NCBI GenBank assembly: GCA_003599885.1
Contig: QZKW01000067.1
Location: 1-54,840, forward strand
Direction: 5' to 3'
From: Desulfobacteraceae bacterium
Lineage (GTDB): Bacteria > Desulfobacterota > Desulfobacteria > Desulfobacterales > Desulfosalsimonadaceae
DNA length: 54,840 nucleotides
The notes beneath the pieces were generated by a model. That model did no database searches. It was not told where the DNA came from and worked only from the letters and a program-made list of their open reading frames with translations. Numbering within the stretch: the stretch's first letter is position 1; the number at the start of each line of letters is the position of its first letter. Positions 44,637-53,024 of the stretch are shown here, piece after piece. Both the position numbers and the translations under genes were made by a program.

Positions 44637-46600
44637 AACAAAATTGCCTCCATTTCTTCCATAATCTGCCGGTCGGTAAAGTGCCGGATACCGGCGGCAC
44701 TGCTGGGACAGGCCGCGGCGCAACTGCCGCATCCCTTGCACAAAGCTTCATTCACAACGGCAACCCTCCGGCTTTCGTCAAAACTGATGGCTGTGTATGG
44801 GCATACCTCGATGCAGGTTTTGCATCCGCTGCACAGGTCCGGATCAATATATGATATTTCAGCCAGCGTCCGGACCGTCCCCTTGGCAAGCAATGATACG
44901 GCTTCTCCGGCAGCGGCGGATGCCTGGGCCACGGTGTCCGGAATATCTTTGGGCCCCTGGCAGCACCCGGCCAGAAAAATGCCGTTCATGGCGGTTTTGA
45001 CCGGGGCCAGCTTGGCGTGCAGTTCGTTAAACCATCCGTCCGCGTCTCGCTGCACCCCGAGCATCCGGCCCACTGCATCGCTGCCGTCCGCGGGTTCAAG
45101 GCCGACGCCCAATAGCACCATATCCACCGGGACCCTCAGAACTCGCCGGGTCAGGGTGTTCTCCGCCACCACCGTGAGACGGCCTTCATCTTTTTTGGTT
45201 TCAGGAATATCAGTCACCTCGGCGACCCTTCCCCGAATCATGTGCACGCCTTCTTCCTGAATCCGGTTGTAAAATTCCTCATAGAGTTTACCGGGTGAGC
45301 GGATGTCGATATAAAATTCCCACACTTCAGCGCCCGTTTTTTCCCGCACCAGATGGGCGAATTTCATGGAGTACATGCAACAGACCCTGGAACAGTAAGG
45401 GTGATATCGGGAATCGCGGGATCCCACGCAATGGATAATGGCAACTTTTTCCGGCGGTTTTCCGTTTTTCATCAACAGTTTGCCCGCCGTCGGACCGGTG
45501 GCGTTGTTCAGCCGTTCAAACTCCAGGCTGGTATACACTTCCGGATACCGGCCATATCCGTATTGGGAAAGGGGTGTGGGGTCAAATGCTTTGAACCCGG
45601 TGGCAACGATAATGCTTCCCGCAGCAATTTCGATGACTTCTTCCTGTTGATTAAAATCGATGGCCCCGGCTTCACAAAATTTTTTACAGGCCCGGCACTT
45701 GCCTTTGGTAAAATAAATGCAGTGGTCCCTGTCAATCACCGGCGTGTTGGGGATGGCCTGGGGAAAAGGCGAATAAACGGTTTTCCGGTGGGTGAGCCGT
45801 TGGTCGAATTCCGAAAGAACTTTGGATGGGCATTTGGTAGTGCAGATGCCGCAACCGGTACATTTGGATGCATCCACATAGCGGGGGTTGTGACGGATAC
45901 AGACTTTAAAATTACCGACGAACCCTTCCACTGAATCTACTTCGCTGTAAGTGTGGAGAGTGATGTTTTTGTGCTGGGCCACCTCCACCATTTTTGGCGT
46001 CATAATGCAGGCCGCGCAATCCAATGTGGGAAACGTTTTGTCGAATTTCGCCATATGACCGCCGATGGAAGGCTCTCGTTCCACGATATGGACTTCATAT
46101 CCGGCTTCCGCAGCAGTCAGGGCCGCCTGAATGCCGGCGATGCCGCCGCCGATCACCACTACGGATTTTTTAACCTTAATTTCGCGGCTGGTCAGGGGCG
46201 CATGATAGACCGCCCGGGCAACGGCTGCGGCCACCTGGTCACGGGCTTTGGCCGTGGCTTCAGCGGAATCTTTGGTTACCCATGAAATTTGTTCGCGGAT
46301 ATTGGCCATCTGAAAATAATGGGGATTGATGCCGGCCTGTTCACAGGCTTTGCGAAATGTCTGCTCATGCATGCGGGGAGAACAGGATGCGACAATAATT
46401 CGGTTTAAGCCCTTTTCACGGATGTCTTTGATGATAAATTCCTGGCCCGGGCTGGAGCACATGAATTTATAGTCCCGGGCCACCGTCACATGATCAAGGG
46501 TTTCGGCGAAGGCCACGACATTTTCAACATCCACTTTCGGAGAGATGTTCATGCCGCAGTGACATACATAAACGCCGATGCTGGGTTTTTCGTATTTCAT
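44633..46600 (-). CDS. hdrA: Heterodisulfide reductase subunit A
   Basis: 655 residues. N-terminal YVCHCGMNISPKVD and VVASCSPRMHEQTF, FAD motif VVVIGGGIAGIQAAL, Cys motif TLDCAACIMTPKM (this position is selenocysteine in some methanogens, Cys here), then CTGCGICTTKCP, CRACKKFCEAGA, and C-terminal ferredoxin motifs CSGCKTCIEVCP and CKGCGSCAAACP. This is the bifurcating flavin subunit of Hdr complexes. Follows hdrB by 32 nt and overlaps mvhD. Confidence 0.96.
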   Translation of the reverse strand: MKYEKPSIGVYVCHCGMNISPKVDVENVVAFAETLDHVTVARDYKFMCSSPGQEFIIKDIREKGLNRIIVASCSPRMHEQTFRKACEQAGINPHYFQMANIREQISWVTKDSAEATAKARDQVAAAVARAVYHAPLTSREIKVKKSVVVIGGGIAGIQAALTAAEAGYEVHIVEREPSIGGHMAKFDKTFPTLDCAACIMTPKMVEVAQHKNITLHTYSEVDSVEGFVGNFKVCIRHNPRYVDASKCTGCGICTTKCPSKVLSEFDQRLTHRKTVYSPFPQAIPNTPVIDRDHCIYFTKGKCRACKKFCEAGAIDFNQQEEVIEIAAGSIIVATGFKAFDPTPLSQYGYGRYPEVYTSLEFERLNNATGPTAGKLLMKNGKPPEKVAIIHCVGSRDSRYHPYCSRVCCMYSMKFAHLVREKTGAEVWEFYIDIRSPGKLYEEFYNRIQEEGVHMIRGRVAEVTDIPETKKDEGRLTVVAENTLTRRVLRVPVDMVLLGVGLEPADGSDAVGRMLGVQRDADGWFNELHAKLAPVKTAMNGIFLAGCCQGPKDIPDTVAQASAAAGEAVSLLAKGTVRTLAEISYIDPDLCSGCKTCIEVCPYTAISFDESRRVAVVNEALCKGCGSCAAACPSSAAGIRHFTDRQIMEEMEAILL

Positions 46601-46632
46601 ATGGGATCATTCATCATCAGTTAAATTTAGTT

Positions 46633-47481
46633 TCAGAATTTCAAGCCTGCCGTCTGCATGGGCGTCAGCAATTTGTCCATCCCCAAAATGCTGGGGGGAA
46701 GTCCCAGTGAAAGTCCTGCAAGTTGTGTGAAATAGGGAACGGGGAGCGACGGGCCCCTTTGTTTTTCCTGAACGGCGTCAATGTTGATCTGGCACAGCGG
46801 GCAAAGGGTGCTGATGGCCTGCCCTCCCTTTCGTTTGATTTCATTAACGATTCGTTCGCAGAGGGTGCGGCAGCTGTCTTCATAGGTAATGAAATGAGAC
46901 GCGCCGCAGCACACTGTTTTTGCGCCATGCTCAACCGGCTCATAGCCCAGCCGGGCAATGAAATTATCCATTATTTGCGGGTGCTCGGGATCATCGATGT
47001 CCGCCCAGGGGCGGGTCAACTGGCATCCGTAATAAGACGCCACTTTCATGGGTTTGAAATTGGCTGCCCTTTTTCGGGACCAAAGTGCTTCATCAATATC
47101 ATGAGACCAGACATCCAAAAGGTGGCGCACCGGGGGCAGGGTTGTAATGGCAAGCCCCTCAATGGCCAGGCGCTCGTTGACCCGGCGGGTCAGCTCCGGT
47201 TCGGTTTTAAACGTTTTACTTGCTTTACGCAACGTCGTGTAACAGGCATTACAGGTGGTGATGATGGTGTCCAGTTTCTGTCTGGCGGCAAGGGCAAAAA
47301 TTCTGCCGGTCAGCACAAGGCCGTCCATCTGGTCCAGACTGAAGATACTGGTCGCGCCGCAACAGTTCCAGTCGTTAATGGTGACCAGTTCAAGTCCGAT
47401 CACCCGGCATACGGCTTCCACCGAATGCTTGTACACCGCTTCCGTCTTATAAGCGCAGCCTGGATAAAATCCATAAGTCAT
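46633..47481 (-). CDS. hdrB: Heterodisulfide reductase subunit B (CCG domains)
   Basis: 282 residues from the ATG at 47481. Two CCG repeats are intact: YGFYPGCAYKTE with DWNCCGATSIFSLD and TTCNACYTTL; then ASYYGCQLTRP, KTVCCGASHFITYED and TLCPLCQINID. These bind the paired noncubane [4Fe-4S] clusters that reduce disulfides. In sulfate reducers the substrate is probably a protein or small disulfide (for example a DsrC-type trisulfide partner) rather than CoM-S-S-CoB. Starts two bases after hdrC ends. Confidence 0.95.
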   Translation of the reverse strand: MTYGFYPGCAYKTEAVYKHSVEAVCRVIGLELVTINDWNCCGATSIFSLDQMDGLVLTGRIFALAARQKLDTIITTCNACYTTLRKASKTFKTEPELTRRVNERLAIEGLAITTLPPVRHLLDVWSHDIDEALWSRKRAANFKPMKVASYYGCQLTRPWADIDDPEHPQIMDNFIARLGYEPVEHGAKTVCCGASHFITYEDSCRTLCERIVNEIKRKGGQAISTLCPLCQINIDAVQEKQRGPSLPVPYFTQLAGLSLGLPPSILGMDKLLTPMQTAGLKF

Positions 47482-47482
47482 T

Positions 47483-48019
47483 TTATTTTTTTGCCTTTTC
47501 CCCCAGCATGCAGGCAAGATGCTGAGGGTGTTTTATTTTTTGCGGAGAAATTTCAAGACGGTTTTTTTTAAAGAGTTGAAGACCCAGAGACATTTTTCCC
47601 AGCATGTCGCCAGGGTGTTTCATGCCATATCGGCTCATCAGATGAATGGCGCTCACTCTTCCATGCCGTTCAATATCCTTATGGAAGATATGATACATGT
47701 CCTGCATTTTATGGGTTTTCGGAGCAAGACCGAGTTCTGTCGCCATCTGTTTTAGCATATACATGATGTCGGTCACCGGAATTTCTTTTGGGCACCGTGA
47801 CATGCAGTTATAGCAGGATACACAAAACCATGGGGTATTGGACCGGAGAACTTCTTCCATGTGTCCGTCCCGGATAAGGGCGAAAATTTCCCTGGGCGCA
47901 TGATCCATGTTTTCATTCAACGGGCAGGATGCGCTGCAGGTGCCGCATTGGATACAGCTTAAAATTTTTTTCCCAAGAGCATGATCAAAAAAACGTTTCT
48001 GAAGGATTGAATGATCCAT
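47483..48019 (-). CDS. hdrC: Heterodisulfide reductase subunit C
   Basis: 178 residues. Two [4Fe-4S] motifs: CIQCGTCSASCP and CVSCYNCMSRCP, with helical connecting region and C-terminal tail. HdrC hands electrons to HdrB. It is the first gene of the minus-strand hdr run. The 137 bases between it and the upstream methyltransferase probably hold the operon promoter, though I see no clear consensus. Confidence 0.95.
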   Translation of the reverse strand: MDHSILQKRFFDHALGKKILSCIQCGTCSASCPLNENMDHAPREIFALIRDGHMEEVLRSNTPWFCVSCYNCMSRCPKEIPVTDIMYMLKQMATELGLAPKTHKMQDMYHIFHKDIERHGRVSAIHLMSRYGMKHPGDMLGKMSLGLQLFKKNRLEISPQKIKHPQHLACMLGEKAKK

Positions 48020-48156
48020 GTCAGGCTTCCGTTTATATGTTTCTTATGAAATGTTTCATTGTTTATCGTTTTGAGCGAATGCTAAAAATAATTCCGGGAT
48101 ACCGGCATGTCAAGGAGAAAATATTCTTCCGCCGGATGGGAAAAATTTTACCTTTT

Positions 48157-48816
48157 TCAGGGCTTTTGGGCCAAAAGACAGGCCCATCCGTGATGATGGG
48201 GCTGGCCGTGGGAAAGGTCTTCTTCAATCCCTTCATAATAATATAAGTGGGTTAAATCCTGAAAGTGCAGCTTGAGCTCATCCGGTTTATAATAATATTC
48301 CATGCAAAAAGCGGTGTCGCTGACGCCGGACACACTCACTTCGCTTGCAGCCTGTTGTTTTACTATATATCCGGGATCGGAAACGGTAAAGACGTTGACA
48401 TACAGGATGCCTCCGGGCTTAAGGGCGGATTGTATGCTGTCAATGGTGCGTTGACGCAGACCGTCCGCCAAATGATCCAAAACCGTTGCCGCCACAATGA
48501 TGTCAAATTGATTTTTATTAAACGTGAAATCAGCAATATCAAGGACACTGGCCGCAACCGGCAACTGCAGTTTTTGGGCGGTTGACCGTAATTTGAATAT
48601 GCCCGCAGGCGTTCTGTCGATGGCTGTCACATGGCACCTTTTCTCTGCGAGATACAGGGTGTATCTCCCTTCTCCGCATCCCAGATCAAGGGCCTGCATG
48701 CCGGCGAGGTTCTGATTCGCAAAGTAATCGGTAAATTCGGGCCGCAACTCCTGCCCATAATAGCAGTCTGATGATTGATATACCGTGTTGAATTTCTGGA
48801 TATGCGATTCTTTCAT
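48157..48816 (-). CDS. Class I SAM-dependent methyltransferase
   Basis: 219 residues. SAM-binding motif ALDLGCGEGRYTLYLAEK, motif II VTAIDRTPAG, FDIIVAATVLDHLADG and GGILYVNVFTV. The substrate is unknown. The protein has the sequence QPHHHGWACLLAQKP at the C-terminus, resembling TehB/Methyltransf_11-type relatives. It lies upstream of hdrC on the same strand, with no evident link. Confidence 0.88.
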   Translation of the reverse strand: MKESHIQKFNTVYQSSDCYYGQELRPEFTDYFANQNLAGMQALDLGCGEGRYTLYLAEKRCHVTAIDRTPAGIFKLRSTAQKLQLPVAASVLDIADFTFNKNQFDIIVAATVLDHLADGLRQRTIDSIQSALKPGGILYVNVFTVSDPGYIVKQQAASEVSVSGVSDTAFCMEYYYKPDELKLHFQDLTHLYYYEGIEEDLSHGQPHHHGWACLLAQKP

Positions 48817-49031
48817 GGGCCGTCCATTTTTTAAAAAACCGTTTACTCATGTGTCGGGCGATGAACCAAACCTTACATTATGTTGCCGGAATAATAAAGG
48901 AATAAAGCCGTCTTTCCTGTCAGATACCTTTCAAAACAGGGATTTAATTATTGACTTCAATGTCGAGGTTGTTTAATTTGTCAATATTTACAATCATCTG
49001 TCAGCCTTTAGAAAACCGACAATAAGGTATT

Positions 49032-49853
49032 ATGAAAATTCTTGATTATCTGTTGCCTGCCATGACCGCTGCGGTTGAAGCCGGTCGCGCTATCCTGTCG
49101 GTTTACAGCCAGGCGGAGTTTGCGGTAGAAGAAAAATTCGACAAATCCCCCCTGACTCTGGCGGATAAAAAAGCCCATGAAACCATTGTCGCCCATCTTT
49201 CAAGGTTTGAGATCCCGATTTTAAGTGAAGAGGGCCGGTCCATTGAATATGCGACCCGCAAGCAATGGCCATATATGTGGGTTGTCGACCCGCTGGACGG
49301 GACCAAGGAATTTATCAAGCGCAACGGGGAATTCACGGTCAATATCGCCCTGGTTCACGATCAGCATCCGGTATTGGGTGTGATCTATGTGCCGGTGGCA
49401 GGCCGCCTGTATTTTGCGGCCCAGGGTTTTGGGGCCTATGTTCTTCATTTAAGTGATGCTGCGATTTTGAAAACAGAATCCCTGGATGCAATCGTTGGCC
49501 TGTCCTGCCGGATTTCCGTAAAAGCCGGTGGCGGCGACCCTTTTACCATCGTGGGCAGCCGTTCTCATGCCACTCCTGAACTGAACGCCTATGTTGAAAA
49601 AAAACGCAGCGAACACCGAGCGGTTGACTTTATTTCCGCAGGCAGTTCATTAAAAATATGCCAGGTGGCTGAGGGCAGGGCCGATGTGTATCCCCGGCTG
49701 GGGCCGACCATGGAATGGGACACGGCGGCGGGGCATGCGATCGCTGAGCAGGCAGGGGCGCTTGTTTTTCGAAGCGATACCGGAGGGCCGCTGCTGTATA
49801 ATAAGGAAAACCTGCTCAATCCCTGGTTTTTTGTATCTAACGGCAACCACTAA
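49032..49853 (+). CDS. cysQ: 3'(2'),5'-bisphosphate nucleotidase
   Basis: 273 residues. Inositol-monophosphatase-fold signatures: SPLTLADKKAHE, ILSEEGRSIEY (metal Glu), WVVDPLDGTKEFIKRNGEF (metal Asp) and C-terminal MEWDTAAGHAIAEQAGA. It hydrolyses PAP to AMP, removing the inhibitor left after PAPS use. It is 18 nt ahead of the fused sat-cysC that makes PAPS, so this is a PAPS supply-and-clearance pair. Confidence 0.95.
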   Translation: MKILDYLLPAMTAAVEAGRAILSVYSQAEFAVEEKFDKSPLTLADKKAHETIVAHLSRFEIPILSEEGRSIEYATRKQWPYMWVVDPLDGTKEFIKRNGEFTVNIALVHDQHPVLGVIYVPVAGRLYFAAQGFGAYVLHLSDAAILKTESLDAIVGLSCRISVKAGGGDPFTIVGSRSHATPELNAYVEKKRSEHRAVDFISAGSSLKICQVAEGRADVYPRLGPTMEWDTAAGHAIAEQAGALVFRSDTGGPLLYNKENLLNPWFFVSNGNH

Positions 49854-49870
49854 TTCAGGCAGAAATTGAC

Positions 49871-51583
49871 ATGACAGATACGACCCATATTGCCCATGGG
49901 GGCCGGCTGGTAAATTTGCTCGTGGATGAGAACCGGGCCCGGGAACTCAAGGGCATGGCCCTGAATTTGCCCGATATTGCGTTAAATGACCGTCAGGCGT
50001 GTGATCTTGAAATGTTGGCGGTTGGCGGGTTTTCACCGCTTACGGGATTTATGACGCAAGCTGACTACGAATCCGTGCTGGATCGGATGCGGCTCAAAAA
50101 CGATGTCCTCTGGCCGGTTCCGGTATGTCTGGATGTGTCTGAAGCTTTGGCTGAAAAGCTTAAAAAGGGTGATTCTCTGGCTTTAAGAGATCCTGAAGGG
50201 TTTCTGCTGGCGGTCATGCACATTAAAGACATCTGGAAGGCGGACCGGGAAAGAGAAGCTCAGCAGGTTTTTGAAACCACGGATACCCATCATCCGGGTG
50301 TTTGGCAGTTGCTCCATAAATCCAGCCCATGCTATATCGGTGGCGATATTGAGGTCATTAACCTGCCCCTGCATTTTGATTTTAAACAAATCCGGCTGAC
50401 GCCTGCCGAGCTTCGGGCAATATATGCCAAACTCGGGTGGAACCGGATTGTGGGATTCCAGACGCGGCAGCCCCTTCACCGGTTTTTGTTTGAAATGACC
50501 ACCCGTGCCATGCGCCAGACCCGTGCCAACCTGCTTCTTCTGCCAGCGGTTGGCATGACCCGGCCCGGCGATTTTGATCATTATACACGGGTCCGCTGTT
50601 ATCAGGCCGTGTCTAGATATTTTCCTCCGAACTCCCATCTGACTTCCTTGCTGCCTTTGGCTATGCGGCTATCGGGCCCCAGAGACGCGATTTTGGATGC
50701 CATCATCGCTAAAAATTACGGGTGCTCCCATTTTATTGTGGGCCATGACCACGCCAGTCCGGGAAATGCCCGGAATGGCCTTCCGTTTTATGAAAGCGAC
50801 CGGGCCCGGAATACCGCTGCCCAATTCAGCGAGGAACTGGGCGTGGAAATCGTTTCCTTTGAAAAGCTCGTTTATCTGCCTTTTGAAGACGAATACCGTG
50901 GCGTGGACGAGGTGTCCGAGGATGCCCAGACGATTTTCATGACCGGGACGGATATCCGGAACCGAATCCATCAGGGACGGCGCATTCCCGAGTGGGCGAC
51001 ATTCAAGGAAGTGGTCGAAGAACTTCAAAAAGCCTATCCTCCGCCCCGTCGGCAGGGGTTTACCATTTTTTTAACCGGGTTGTCCGGGGCTGGAAAATCT
51101 ACAGTGGCCAAGGTATTGTATTCATTGTTTCTTGAAATCGGCGACCGCCCGGTCACGCTTCTGGACGGCGATATTGTAAGGCTGAACCTTTCCAATGAAC
51201 TGAGTTTTACCAAAGAACACCGGGACATCAATGTCCGGCGTATCGGATATGTGGCCAGCGAAATTACAAAAAATCGCGGCATTGCTATTTGCGCGCCCAT
51301 TGCCCCCTATGAGAGGACCCGCCGGGAGGTACGGCAAACGATTGAACAATATGGCGGATTTATTGAGGTGCATGTGTCAACCCCCATCACCGAATGCGAG
51401 CGCCGGGACCGGAAAGGCATGTACGCCAAGGCCCGGGCCGGGCTGATCAAGGGGTTTACCGGTGTGGATGATCCGTATGAATCTCCGGAGTCCCCGGAAC
51501 TTCGGATTAATACAACGGACCAGACGCCGGTTGAATCCGCCCAGGAAATATTGCTGTTTTTAGGGAAAAAAGGATATATTTAA
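49871..51583 (+). CDS. Bifunctional sulfate adenylyltransferase/adenylylsulfate kinase
   Basis: 570 residues. The ATP sulfurylase half (~1-390) has FQTRQPLHRFLFEMTTRA, GMTRPGDFDHY and FIVGHDHASPGN, with the HxxH-type active site. The APS kinase half opens with FLTGLSGAGKSTVAKVL (Walker A, about residue 400) and DGDIVRLNLSNELSF, ending with GFTGVDDPYESP. It converts sulfate to PAPS. In a sulfate reducer the dissimilatory Sat is separate, so this fused form points to sulfation of sugars or assimilation. Follows cysQ, precedes a UDP-sugar dehydrogenase by 6 nt. Confidence 0.95.
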   Translation: MTDTTHIAHGGRLVNLLVDENRARELKGMALNLPDIALNDRQACDLEMLAVGGFSPLTGFMTQADYESVLDRMRLKNDVLWPVPVCLDVSEALAEKLKKGDSLALRDPEGFLLAVMHIKDIWKADREREAQQVFETTDTHHPGVWQLLHKSSPCYIGGDIEVINLPLHFDFKQIRLTPAELRAIYAKLGWNRIVGFQTRQPLHRFLFEMTTRAMRQTRANLLLLPAVGMTRPGDFDHYTRVRCYQAVSRYFPPNSHLTSLLPLAMRLSGPRDAILDAIIAKNYGCSHFIVGHDHASPGNARNGLPFYESDRARNTAAQFSEELGVEIVSFEKLVYLPFEDEYRGVDEVSEDAQTIFMTGTDIRNRIHQGRRIPEWATFKEVVEELQKAYPPPRRQGFTIFLTGLSGAGKSTVAKVLYSLFLEIGDRPVTLLDGDIVRLNLSNELSFTKEHRDINVRRIGYVASEITKNRGIAICAPIAPYERTRREVRQTIEQYGGFIEVHVSTPITECERRDRKGMYAKARAGLIKGFTGVDDPYESPESPELRINTTDQTPVESAQEILLFLGKKGYI

Positions 51584-51589
51584 ACCATC

Positions 51590-52882
51590 ATGACAAGCAA
51601 AACACCAACGATTGCGGTTATCGGGCTGGGCTATGTGGGGCTTCCCCTGGCTGTTGAATTCGGAAAACATTACCCCACCATTGGTTATGATTTAAAAGCC
51701 AGCAGTATCATATCCTATGAGCAGCATGCGGATCCTACCGGTGAATTGAGTGAGGCGGAATTAAAAGCTGCCAAGCATATCGAATATACCACTGATCCGC
51801 AAAAAATTACGGCAGCGGATTTTATTATTGTGGCCGTTCCAACACCTATTGACAATGCCCGGCAGCCGGATTTGTCTCCGTTAAAAAGCGCTTCGGAGAC
51901 GGCGGGCCGGTATATGAAAGAAGGCGCTGTGGTGGTTTACGAATCCACGGTTTATCCGGGCGCCACCGAAGAGGTTTGTGTCCCGATTCTTGAAAAGTTT
52001 TCCGGCCGGACCTGGAAACAGGGGTTTTACGTAGGGTATTCTCCGGAGCGGATAAACCCGGGGGACAAAGAACATACCCTGACCCGAATTGTGAAAGTCG
52101 TTTCCGGAGATACGGATGACACGTTGGATCAGATCGCCCGTCTGTATGGTTCTATCATCACTGCCGGGGTGTACCGCGCATCGAACATTAAAACCGCAGA
52201 AGCCGCCAAAGTGATCGAAAATACCCAGCGGGATCTCAATATCGCCCTGATGAATGAACTGGCGGTGATATTTGATAAATTAAATATTGATACCATTGAA
52301 GTGCTGGAAGCGGCAGCCACCAAATGGAATTTTCTGCCGTTTCGGCCCGGTCTGGTGGGCGGGCATTGCATTGGAGTGGACCCTTATTATCTCACGTATA
52401 AGGCCGAAACCTGCGGATATCACCCGGAGGTGATTCTGGCGGGCCGAAGAATTAATGACAATATGGGCAGGTTTGTCGTGGCCCAGGCCGTCAAGCTGAT
52501 GACCCGCGCCGGTCTGAAGATCCATCAGGCCCGGGTCGGAATTTTGGGGCTGACGTTTAAAGAAGATTGTTCGGATTTAAGAAATTCACGGGTGATTGAT
52601 ATCATCGAAGAGTTGCAGGAATTTTGTATTGATCCTATTGTTCATGATCCGCTTGCCGATGAAGCCGACGCGCAAAATTTTTTCAGCGTTCGCCTGAGTC
52701 CATGGGAAGCCATGACTGATCTTGATGCCATGATTATTGCCGTTGGGCATCGCGTTTACAAACAACTTGATCTGGATGAGTTTATCAGCCGACTCAATCC
52801 AAATGGCTGTATTATTGATATCAAATCGATACTTGATGTCTCATCGGTCAAAAAATCCGGCGTCAATTACTGGCGATTGTAA
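51590..52882 (+). CDS. Nucleotide-sugar dehydrogenase (TviB/WbpA-like)
   Basis: 430 residues. NAD-binding IAVIGLGYVGLPLAVEFG, EVCVPILEKFSG and YSPERINPGDKEH, NTQRDLNIALMNELA, the catalytic Cys region LVGGHCIGVDPYYLTYKAE, and a C-terminal GLTFKEDCSDLRNSRV. It oxidises a UDP-hexose (likely UDP-HexNAc) to the uronate for capsule or O-antigen. Last gene of the cysQ-satC unit; together they suggest a sulfated acidic polysaccharide, which is inference. Confidence 0.93.
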   Translation: MTSKTPTIAVIGLGYVGLPLAVEFGKHYPTIGYDLKASSIISYEQHADPTGELSEAELKAAKHIEYTTDPQKITAADFIIVAVPTPIDNARQPDLSPLKSASETAGRYMKEGAVVVYESTVYPGATEEVCVPILEKFSGRTWKQGFYVGYSPERINPGDKEHTLTRIVKVVSGDTDDTLDQIARLYGSIITAGVYRASNIKTAEAAKVIENTQRDLNIALMNELAVIFDKLNIDTIEVLEAAATKWNFLPFRPGLVGGHCIGVDPYYLTYKAETCGYHPEVILAGRRINDNMGRFVVAQAVKLMTRAGLKIHQARVGILGLTFKEDCSDLRNSRVIDIIEELQEFCIDPIVHDPLADEADAQNFFSVRLSPWEAMTDLDAMIIAVGHRVYKQLDLDEFISRLNPNGCIIDIKSILDVSSVKKSGVNYWRL

Positions 52883-53024
52883 TCCTTCTACAACGTAAGT
52901 TCAGTATGGTTTACAGCAACCATAAGATTTACGTAATCATACACGCAACACCCAATGCTTTATTGACTTGTTTTTGATTGTTCTTTCCATTCACCAGTGT
53001 TTTCACAAATTCAAGGAGGGGTAT

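Noticed and set aside
44256-45260. A 334-residue plus-strand open frame opposite hdrA/mvhD
   Set aside because: Antisense of strongly conserved Fe-S proteins; its translation shows no domain and no ribosome-binding site.
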